Assembly: GCA_964483405.1 (NCBI GenBank)
Contig: CAZABC010000005.1
Location: 1 to 64,000 of the forward strand
Origin: CAZABC01 sp964483405
GTDB lineage: Bacteria; Chloroflexota; Limnocylindria; Limnocylindrales; CSP1-4
DNA length: 64,000 nucleotides
Direction: 5' to 3'
Under the pieces are notes generated by a model. That model was not told the origin of the DNA, made no database searches, and saw nothing but the letters and a program-made list of their open reading frames with translations. Below, piece after piece: positions 44,737 to 51,552 of this stretch. How positions within the stretch are numbered: the stretch's first letter is position 1; every line of letters starts with the position of its first letter. The translations under genes and the position numbers were made by a program.

Positions 44737-45968
44737 CCGCGTTCGACCGCATCGAACCCCGGATGCCCGACCTCCTGGCCGAACTGGCACCGGCGCGCAT
44801 GCCCGACTACGTCGAATCCCTGCTCGAGCAGTCCGCCCACACCCGCCAGCGGCCTGCCTGGGCGTCCCTCGAAAGGTGGATCCCCATGGACATCGCCTCC
44901 CGCGCCGCGCCGGTGCGCGCGGTCCCCTGGCGGCTGATCGCCGTCCTGGCCGTGATCGGCTTGCTCCTCGTGGCGCTCGCCGTCGCCGCCATCGGTTCGC
45001 GTCCGGCCGAGCTCCCGGCCCCGTTCGGGCCCGCCCGCAACGGCCAGATCGTCGTCGGGACGACCGACGGGAGCATCGCCGTGCTCGATCCGACGACGCT
45101 CGCGCTGACGCCGCTCGTCGACGGCGATACCGATGACGGTCGGCCGACCTTCCTCCACCAGGGCGACCGCCTGGCCTTCGTCCGCCGGACCCTTGCCGGG
45201 GAGGAGCTCTGGGTCGCCGACGCCGACGGCTCCGACCGGCGCCTCGCCATCCCCGCCGGGCCGCGGCTCGACTGGATCGACTGGACGCCGGATTTCTCGC
45301 TCGCGGTCCGGACGAAGATGGAGGGTGGGCTCTCGACGGCCGTCGTCGTCGACCTCGCCAGCGGGACCGAGACCCCGCTGGGTCCGGGACAGGAGGTCGT
45401 GGCACCCACCTGGCGACCGGGGCACGACCAGATCGTGTTCTTCACGCCCGATCGCGGCTACTACCTCGTCGGCGCCGACGGGTCGGGCCTCCGGCCCATC
45501 CCCGCCGCCGACGGGTCGAGCGACCAGTTCTCGCTGTCTCCCGATGGCCGCCTGATGGCCTACATGACCTGGCAGGACCCGCTCGCGCTCCAGGGACAGA
45601 TCCACGTCATCGACATCGACGGCGGCGACGACCGCATCGTGACCCCCGAGGGCGAGGACGGCTTCGCGTACATCGCCCCGGCCTTCTCGCCGGACGGCCG
45701 CCGCATCCTCGCCGACCGGCACGACGTCACCGACCGGTACCAGGTCGTCGTCCTCGACGCCGGGGGACAGGGACCGGGCGTCGCCATCGGGCCGGCCTAT
45801 CCTTCGATGACCGGCGGCTCGAACGCGAGGTGGTCGCCCGACGGGACGCAGATCCTCGCCGACTACGACGACGACCTGGCCGCCTGGCTCCTCGACGCCG
45901 CGGGCGGGCCGGGTCGGCGCCTGGGGTTCGGCTTCGACGGCCTCACCTGGCAGCGCCTGGCTCCCTGA
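44733..45968 (+). CDS. Membrane-anchored TolB-like beta-propeller, candidate anti-sigma factor
   Basis: ATG 44733 overlaps the sigma gene. The 411 residues start with a ~65-residue cytoplasmic part, one membrane helix (RLIAVLAVIGLLLVALAVAAI near 68-88), then an extracytoplasmic six-bladed-like propeller with PD40/TolB repeats (SLSPDGRLMAYMTW, AFSPDGRRILADRHD, RWSPDGTQILADYD). The arrangement fits an anti-sigma factor whose sensor is a propeller, but no zinc-type ZAS motif is present in the cytoplasmic part. Function is inferred from coupling and topology. Confidence 0.75.
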   Translation: MTAFDRIEPRMPDLLAELAPARMPDYVESLLEQSAHTRQRPAWASLERWIPMDIASRAAPVRAVPWRLIAVLAVIGLLLVALAVAAIGSRPAELPAPFGPARNGQIVVGTTDGSIAVLDPTTLALTPLVDGDTDDGRPTFLHQGDRLAFVRRTLAGEELWVADADGSDRRLAIPAGPRLDWIDWTPDFSLAVRTKMEGGLSTAVVVDLASGTETPLGPGQEVVAPTWRPGHDQIVFFTPDRGYYLVGADGSGLRPIPAADGSSDQFSLSPDGRLMAYMTWQDPLALQGQIHVIDIDGGDDRIVTPEGEDGFAYIAPAFSPDGRRILADRHDVTDRYQVVVLDAGGQGPGVAIGPAYPSMTGGSNARWSPDGTQILADYDDDLAAWLLDAAGGPGRRLGFGFDGLTWQRLAP

Positions 45969-45971
45969 TCC

Positions 45972-45994
45972 GGCGGCGACCGATCGTCGCCGCC
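45972..45994. terminator. Perfect 9-bp inverted repeat between convergent genes
   Basis: GGCGGCGAC (45972-45980) and GTCGCCGCC (45986-45994) form a perfect stem with a 5-base loop, 3 bases after the propeller-gene stop and ~80 bases before the end of the reverse-strand gltD-like gene. It could end transcription from the plus strand. No T-tract follows. Confidence 0.45.
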
Positions 45995-46073
45995 ACCCGA
46001 GCGCCGGGTCGGGGACCTCGTCCTGGACCCGGCGCGTCGGCTCCCGGGGAGGCCGACCGCCGGAGCCTGCGCC

Positions 46074-47639
46074 TCAGGCCGGTGCGGTCGTCTTCGTCGC
46101 TTCGGTCGCGTCGGCCGGGACCGGCGGCCAGACCCCACGCAGCCAGCTGTCGATCGACGCGCCCGCGCGCTTGCCGTCGCCCATGGCGAGGATGACCGTC
46201 GCGGCGCCACGGACGATGTCGCCGCCGGCGAAGACGCCGGGGATGGAGGTCATCCCGAACTCGTCGGTCGTGATGTAGCCCCACTGGTTCACTTCGAGGT
46301 CGGGCGTCGTCGCGGTCAGGAGCGGGTTCGAGCGGGTGCCGATCGCGACGACGACCATGTCGCAGTCGATGATCCACTCGGACCCGGGGATCGGCACCGG
46401 CCGGCGTCGACCCGACGCGTCGGGCTCGCCGAGCTCCATCCGCTGGCAGCGGAGGCCGGTCACCCAGCGCTCGTCGTTGCCGATGACCTCGAGCGGCGCC
46501 ACCTGGAACTCGAAGCGGATGCCCTCCTGCTCGGCGTGGTGGACCTCCTCCACGCGGGCCGGCAGCTCCTCGCGACCACGGCGGTAGACGATCGTCGCCT
46601 CGGCCGCGCCGAGCCGCTTCGCCGTCCGGACCGCGTCCATCGCGACGTTGCCGCCGCCGACGACGACGACCCGCTGGCCGTGGAGGACCGGGGTGTCGCT
46701 GTCGGGCCCCCAGGCACCCATGAGGTTGACCCGGGTGAGGTACTCGTTGGCACTGTAGACGCCCTTGAGGTTCTCGCCGGGGACGCCCATGAAGACCGGT
46801 AGCCCGGCGCCCACCGCGAGGAAGATCGCGTCGAAGCGCTCGCGGAGCTCGGCGATGGTGAAGGTCTTGCCGATGATCGAGTTGGGCTCGATCTTGACGC
46901 CCTCGGCGACGAGGCGGTCGACCTCTCTCTGGACGATGTCCTTCGGCAGGCGGAACTCGGGGATGCCGTAGATGAGGACCCCGCCCGGGGCGTGGAACGC
47001 CTCGAAGACCGTGACGTCATGGCCGTGCTTGGCCAGCTCGCCGGCGGCCGTCAGGCCGGCCGGGCCCGAGCCGACGATGGCGACCTTGCGGCCACTGCCG
47101 GCCGGCAGGGGATGGGCCATCACCTCCGGATGCGCCTGGGCCCAGTCGGCGACGTACCGCTCGAGATAGCCGATCGCGACGGGCGTGCCCTTCTTCGCCC
47201 GGACGCAGAGCTGCTCGCACTGCGTCTCCTGGGGGCAGACCCGGCCGGTGACGCAGGGGAGGGCGTTGTCGTCGAGCAGCGAGTGCGCGGCACCCTGGAT
47301 GTCGCCCGCCCGGAGGTGGTCGATGAACCGCGGGATGTTGACGGCGACCGGGCAGCCGTCGATGCAGGTCGGCTTCTTGCACTGGAGGCAGCGCTCGGCC
47401 TCGAGGAAGGCCAGACCTTCGGTCAGGCCGAGGTTGACCTCGCCGAAGTTCGCGGCGCGGGCGTTCGCCTCCTGCTCGACCATGTGGATCCGGTCGACGA
47501 GCATCCGCTCCTTCGGGGTGAGGCTCGGGTGCTCGCCGGCGAGGATCCGGCGGACGAGGTCGAGGGCCGGCTCCGGCTGCTGGGCGAGGGCCTCCGCCTC
47601 GGGCGAGCCCTCGGCGAAGCCGTCGGTCTCCTGGGTCAT
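46074..47639 (-). CDS. NfnB/GltD-like FAD oxidoreductase, large subunit
   Basis: The 521 residues match the glutamate-synthase-small-chain-like subunit found in NfnAB, SudAB and archaeal-type NADPH:GOGAT partners. The N-terminal iron-sulfur cysteines are CLQCKKPTCIDGCP and CVTGRVCPQETQCEQLC, followed by FAD site VAIVGSGPAGLTAAGEL and NAD(P) site VVVVGGGNVAMDAVRTAKRLG. The start ATG (47639) overlaps the stop of the small-subunit gene. The pair could transfer electrons between NAD(P)H, ferredoxin or sulfide; the substrate is open. Confidence 0.88.
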   Translation of the reverse strand: MTQETDGFAEGSPEAEALAQQPEPALDLVRRILAGEHPSLTPKERMLVDRIHMVEQEANARAANFGEVNLGLTEGLAFLEAERCLQCKKPTCIDGCPVAVNIPRFIDHLRAGDIQGAAHSLLDDNALPCVTGRVCPQETQCEQLCVRAKKGTPVAIGYLERYVADWAQAHPEVMAHPLPAGSGRKVAIVGSGPAGLTAAGELAKHGHDVTVFEAFHAPGGVLIYGIPEFRLPKDIVQREVDRLVAEGVKIEPNSIIGKTFTIAELRERFDAIFLAVGAGLPVFMGVPGENLKGVYSANEYLTRVNLMGAWGPDSDTPVLHGQRVVVVGGGNVAMDAVRTAKRLGAAEATIVYRRGREELPARVEEVHHAEQEGIRFEFQVAPLEVIGNDERWVTGLRCQRMELGEPDASGRRRPVPIPGSEWIIDCDMVVVAIGTRSNPLLTATTPDLEVNQWGYITTDEFGMTSIPGVFAGGDIVRGAATVILAMGDGKRAGASIDSWLRGVWPPVPADATEATKTTAPA

Positions 47640-48544
47640 CGGGACGCTCCTGGGGTGGTGGCGCCGGCGGCCGGAGCGGCGGTTGTGGCCGCCTCCTTCG
47701 CCGCGGTCGCGGCGAGGCCGGGGATCTTGCAGGCTTCGCGCCGCTCCATGGCGGCCTGCTCGAACGGCCGGTAGGTCGAGAGCCGGTCCATCAGCTCGCG
47801 GTAGTCGACCTGGTGGCCGTCGAACTCGGGGCCGTCGACGCAGGCGTACTTCGTGACGCCGTCGATCGAGACCCGGCAGCCGCCGCACATCCCGGTCCCG
47901 TCGAGCATGATCGAGTTGAGCGAGACGACGGTGTGGACGCCGTAGGGCCGGGTCAGCTCGCTGACGGCCCGCATCATCGGCACCGGTCCGACGGCGTAGA
48001 CCGCGTCGACGCCGCCCGCGTCGAGGGCGTCCCTGAGGGCCTCGGTCACGAAGCCCGGCCGGCCGTAGCTGCCGTCGTCGGTGCAGGTCACGACCTCGCC
48101 GGCCTCGCCGAGCTCGCGTTCGAGGATGACCCACTCGCGGGAGCGGCCGCCGATGATGCTCGTCACCCGGACGCCCCGCCGCTGGAGCTCCTGGGCGATC
48201 GGCAGGATGACCGCCGTGCCGACGCCGCCGCCGACGCACACCGCGTGGCCGGACCCGATGACCTCGGTCGGGCTGCCGAGCGGCCCCGCGACGTCGGTGA
48301 TCGCCTCGCCCGGCCCGAGCTCGACCAGGTCGGCCGTGCTCTTGCCGATGGCCTGGATGATGAGGGTGATCGTCCCCGCGGCCGGATCGGCGTCGGCGAT
48401 CGTCAGCGGGATGCGCTCCGCCCCCGGGCCCTTGCGGACGATGACGAACTGGCCCGGGCGACGGATCTCGGCGATCCGGGGCGCCACGACGACGAGGCGA
48501 TGGACGTTCGGCGAGAGTTGCTCGGCAGCGACGATCGGATGCAT
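47636..48544 (-). CDS. NfnA/SudB-like ferredoxin-NADP reductase subunit
   Basis: The 302-residue protein has an FAD domain (RRPGQFVIVRK, IPLTIADAD), an NAD(P) domain (VCVGGGVGTAVILPIAQEL) and the [2Fe-2S] segment GTGMCGGCRVS with KYACVDGPEFDGH, nearly identical to NfnA. An Ala/Thr-rich tail of ~25 residues follows. The ATG is preceded by GGAAGGGAA. It is first in a two-gene operon with the large subunit, the gene order of nfnAB. Confidence 0.9.
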   Translation of the reverse strand: MHPIVAAEQLSPNVHRLVVVAPRIAEIRRPGQFVIVRKGPGAERIPLTIADADPAAGTITLIIQAIGKSTADLVELGPGEAITDVAGPLGSPTEVIGSGHAVCVGGGVGTAVILPIAQELQRRGVRVTSIIGGRSREWVILERELGEAGEVVTCTDDGSYGRPGFVTEALRDALDAGGVDAVYAVGPVPMMRAVSELTRPYGVHTVVSLNSIMLDGTGMCGGCRVSIDGVTKYACVDGPEFDGHQVDYRELMDRLSTYRPFEQAAMERREACKIPGLAATAAKEAATTAAPAAGATTPGASR

Positions 48545-48686
48545 GCGTTCCCTTCCGGAGCACGGGCAGACGACCCCACGGTCGACGGACCGGCGTTATG
48601 GCAATCGTGCCGGTACGCGATTATCGCGCAGCACCGTCAGGGGGACCGTTCCGTCGGGGCCGAAGGTCACAGGTGGTCAGGCCCGG

Positions 48687-49481
48687 TCATGGCCCGGGTG
48701 GGGCCGTGACGACCGCTCGGCCCCTCGCAGGGGCACCTCGCTCTCGGCGCTTGCCCCGGCCCGGCCGGCGGCTGGTGCCGCCCGGCCGGAGGCTCACTTC
48801 GACGCCTGCTTCGGGAGCCGCGGGACGAGCCCGTCGAGGAGGCCGCCGGGGCTCCGCGTCTGGAAGTGGAAGCGGCCAGGGCCCGCTGACCCGGACGACG
48901 AGACCCTCGCCGCCGAGCAGCGTCGTCTTCCACGAACCGCCCGCTCGCCGGACGTCGTAGCCCAGGGTCGAGTCGAACGCGACCATGTGGCCCGTGTCGA
49001 CGACGTCGCTCTCGTCGGGGACGAGGTCGATCGGCTCGATCGCACCGAAGCTCGAGACCGGGACGGTGCCGGGCCCGGTCAGCTCGAGCAGGAACAGGCC
49101 CTCGCCGGAGAAGAAGGTCCTGCCGGCGCCGAACTTGGTGTCGACGACGACACCGGTCGTCGAGGCCATGTACGAGCCCGATCGGACGTAGAGGACCTGG
49201 CCCGGCCCGAGGTCGACCGGAACGATGTCGCCGGGCAGGGCAGGGGCGAGCGTGAGCCGGCTGGCGTCGCGGGTCGCGATCATGTCGTTGACGAACAGGG
49301 ACTCGCCGCCTAGGCCGGCGTGCTTGAGGACCGAGCCGAGGCCGGCACGGGACTTCGTCTCGATGGTGCTCGTCTCGTCCATGCTGACCATCGCACCGGC
49401 CCCGGCCCGAAAGCGCTCGTTCGCGTCGAGGGAGACGACGGCCAGGGCATAGGCCGGTCCATAGCGGATCTCGTACTGCAT
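48687..49481 (-). CDS. AIM24 family protein with C-terminal frameshift
   Basis: The first ~200 residues match the bacterial AIM24/TIGR00266 family: a beta-rich repeat protein with MSMDETSTIETKSRAG, GQVLYVRSGSYMAST and FFSGEGLFLLELTG. After GLVVRVSGP the frame turns into a long Arg/Pro-rich tail. The expected family ending (GPGRFHFQTRSPGGLLDGL, then VPRLPKQ) sits in another frame ending at 48794. Removing one base near 48878 restores a 228-residue protein of normal family length. This is a real frameshift or a sequencing error. GGAGGAG precedes the ATG. Confidence 0.85.
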   Translation of the reverse strand: MQYEIRYGPAYALAVVSLDANERFRAGAGAMVSMDETSTIETKSRAGLGSVLKHAGLGGESLFVNDMIATRDASRLTLAPALPGDIVPVDLGPGQVLYVRSGSYMASTTGVVVDTKFGAGRTFFSGEGLFLLELTGPGTVPVSSFGAIEPIDLVPDESDVVDTGHMVAFDSTLGYDVRRAGGSWKTTLLGGEGLVVRVSGPWPLPLPDAEPRRPPRRARPAAPEAGVEVSLRPGGTSRRPGRGKRRERGAPARGRAVVTAPPGP

Positions 49482-49514
49482 CGGGCTCCTCCGATGGCCG
49501 TGGTGCGATCGACG

Positions 49515-49532
49515 GGCCGGCGGGCGCCGGCC
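49515..49532. terminator. Perfect 7-bp hairpin between CPBP-like and AIM24 genes
   Basis: GGCCGGC (49515-49521) and GCCGGCC (49526-49532) enclose a 4-base loop in the 122-base gap. On the minus strand it lies after the CPBP-like gene and before the AIM24 start, so it may terminate the former. There is no T-tract. Confidence 0.35.
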
Positions 49533-49603
49533 GTGACATCACGATGCGCGGTCCTCTCCGGCAGGGGTCGTCGGCGCGGGCACTCGGGCCGCCCGCCGGC
49601 TCG

Positions 49604-50374
49604 TCAGGTGGGTGGCGTTGCCACCCACGCGGCGGCGGCGACGACGACCGCGACCTGGATGGCCACGTGATAGCCGGCGGACGCCCAGACGGCACCCGTC
49701 CGCCAGTCCAGCCACCCGAACACGAGGCCGCCGGCGAGCGTCGAGAAGGCCTCGGCGTCGGGCTTCCCGATGTGGGCCATGACGAACGGGACGGTCGCGA
49801 CGACGACGCCAAACGGCCCGACCGCGCGGAGCAGGGCGAACAGCAGGAAGCCGCGGAGCAGGAACTCGGCGGCGACCAGGTCGAGGGCGTACGTGGCGAC
49901 CAGCTGCGGGATCGTCGACATCGATGGCGCGTACCACGCCTGGATCTCCGGCGACTGCGCGACGAGGATCACGACCGGGATCGTGACCGCGGTCGCGACG
50001 CCACCGAGCAGCGCCGCCCGCCGGAGGTCGCCGCGGCCGAGCCCGTATCGACGCGGGTCCTCACGGAGCGCCAGCAGGATGACCAGCGGGATCACGCCGA
50101 AGGTCACCGCACGCTCGATCGCCTGGTGCCACAGGCTCGTGGGGTCGAGCGGTCCGAACCGCGGCAGTACGTCGTAGTTGCGGTCATACAGCAGCAGCGC
50201 ACACGCGACGAGCAGGAAGCCCGTCGCGATGCCTGGCACGCGGAGGCCGAGCAGGTCGACGGTCCGCAGGTCGCGTGGGCCGGGCGGATACGCGGGTGGG
50301 TCGCCGAGGACGAGACGCTTGGCCCTGTCGACCAGCCTCCAGGTGCCCGAGCGGGACGCTCCCCACGCCATCAT
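49604..50374 (-). CDS. CPBP-type (CAAX protease-like) membrane protein
   Basis: The 256 residues contain about seven membrane helices and the CPBP (ABI) layout. Motif 1, normally EExxxR, reads AEFLLR here with the first Glu replaced by Ala. Motif 2 FVMAHIG keeps FxxxH, and motif 3 is YHVAIQV. The family includes intramembrane proteases and adaptor-like members. Loss of the first Glu leaves activity uncertain. GAGG precedes tandem ATG codons; the upstream one is used. Confidence 0.8.
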   Translation of the reverse strand: MMAWGASRSGTWRLVDRAKRLVLGDPPAYPPGPRDLRTVDLLGLRVPGIATGFLLVACALLLYDRNYDVLPRFGPLDPTSLWHQAIERAVTFGVIPLVILLALREDPRRYGLGRGDLRRAALLGGVATAVTIPVVILVAQSPEIQAWYAPSMSTIPQLVATYALDLVAAEFLLRGFLLFALLRAVGPFGVVVATVPFVMAHIGKPDAEAFSTLAGGLVFGWLDWRTGAVWASAGYHVAIQVAVVVAAAAWVATPPT

Positions 50375-50505
50375 CGCGACCTCGACCGCGATCCACCGGG
50401 ACGGGGTCTCCGGGGCCGCCGGGCCTGCCGACCCCCTTGGTCGAAGCCGGTCAGTTGACGATCCTCGCAGTGAGCCTCGTCGGGGCGCGGGTGGTCATCG
50501 ACGGA

Positions 50506-51312
50506 TCAGGCCGGTGCCGTGGCCGGCTTGCCCTTGGGCCAGTAGAGCTCCTTCTTCACGTGGAACTCGGGGAAGCCGGCGTCCATCAGCTCGGACTCGA
50601 CGTTGAGGATCATGTCGGGGTTGCCGCAGATGTAGACGACGGTCCGATCGGGGCGGAGGTGGAGATCCCGGCAGACGTCGCGGATGACGCCCTCGGCGCG
50701 GCCGGTCCGGCCGGTCCAGCCGGCGTTCCGGGGGTCGTCCGGACGGGAGATCGTCGGCACGTAGCGGACCGGGTAGGTGCCATCGCGCTCCCAGCCCTCG
50801 AGCAGCTCCCGGTAGCCGAGCTCCTCGACGTACGAGCAGCCGTGGACGACGACGGCCTTCCGCGGCCGGCCGGCGGCGAGCGTCTCGCGCATCATCGAGA
50901 TGAACGGCGCGATGCCCGTCCCGGTCGAGACGAAGACATGGGTCCGCGTGTCGTTCGGCTCGAGGAGGAACTTGCCCTTCGGACCGATCATCCGCATCGG
51001 CTGGCCGACCTCGACCCGCCACAGCAGGGTCGTGAACCGGATGATCGGGACGTGCCGGACGTAGAGCTCGTAGCCCTCGGTCCCGGCGACCCGCGGCGCC
51101 GAGGCGATCGAGTACGGGCGCTGCCAGAGCTTGCCGTCGGCGATGACCCCGACCGTCATGTACTGGCCGGGCTCGAACGGCACGGGATCACCGTCGAAGC
51201 GGACCCAGAACGAGGCGAGGTCGGCGGTCAGGTCGTCACGACGGACGAGCGTCGCGTTGTACTGCGGGGACTCGCGCTCGATCTCTCGCGTGTCCTCGAT
51301 CGGTCGGGTCAT
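50506..51312 (-). CDS. Ferredoxin/flavodoxin-NADP+ reductase-like protein
   Basis: This FNR-fold enzyme moves electrons between NADPH and a carrier. The 268 residues contain the FAD-binding RPYSIAS near 75, the NADP phosphate loop STGTGIAPFISMM near 130, and YICGNPDMI near 235. There is no iron-sulfur domain, so it is a two-domain reductase of the bacterial Fpr type. GAGGAG lies about 7 bases before the ATG. It is divergent from ppdK with a -10-like TACACT box in the gap. Confidence 0.9.
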   Translation of the reverse strand: MTRPIEDTREIERESPQYNATLVRRDDLTADLASFWVRFDGDPVPFEPGQYMTVGVIADGKLWQRPYSIASAPRVAGTEGYELYVRHVPIIRFTTLLWRVEVGQPMRMIGPKGKFLLEPNDTRTHVFVSTGTGIAPFISMMRETLAAGRPRKAVVVHGCSYVEELGYRELLEGWERDGTYPVRYVPTISRPDDPRNAGWTGRTGRAEGVIRDVCRDLHLRPDRTVVYICGNPDMILNVESELMDAGFPEFHVKKELYWPKGKPATAPA

Positions 51313-51377
51313 CGGTCACTCCTCGGGTCCGGCGGCCTCGGCCGCGGGACGCACGGGCTGCTGCGCATCGCCCGGCC

Positions 51378-51383
51378 AGTGTA
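51378..51383 (-). promoter_or_regulatory. Candidate -10 (TACACT) of the FNR-like gene
   Basis: On the minus strand TACACT lies 65 bases before the ATG at 51312, leaving a leader of ~58 bases with a GAGGAG ribosome-binding site. It is the same hexamer as before glmS and the prenyl synthase gene. Confidence 0.4.
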
Positions 51384-51473
51384 CGCGGGGCGGGGGCGCA
51401 GTCATCGCCGCTCCCGCCATCGCGGAGCGCGGCCGCGCCCGGCCCGCTCCCGTCGGCCGGCCGGCGCGTGGCC

Positions 51474-51479
51474 TACAAT
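51474..51479 (+). promoter_or_regulatory. Candidate -10 (TACAAT) of ppdK
   Basis: TACAAT is the -10 element closest to consensus in this gap. Initiation near 51486 would give a leader of ~67 bases containing a 9-bp hairpin. No strong -35 is seen. Confidence 0.45.
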
Positions 51480-51501
51480 CGCCGGGCATCACGACGACCG
51501 T

Positions 51502-51524
51502 CGCGACCGCCGCCCGCGGTCGCG
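51502..51524 (+). promoter_or_regulatory. 9-bp hairpin in the ppdK leader
   Basis: CGCGACCGC (51502-51510) pairs perfectly with GCGGTCGCG (51516-51524) around a 5-base loop, between the -10 box and the GAGAGGA ribosome-binding site. It may protect the mRNA or modulate expression. Confidence 0.45.
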
Positions 51525-51552
51525 TGCCCATGACCGAGAGGACCGCCCCCCG

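Noticed and set aside
50275..51552. N-terminal extension of PPDK by 426 codons
   Set aside because: The frame is open by chance opposite the FNR-like gene; homology to PPDK begins only after ATG 51553.
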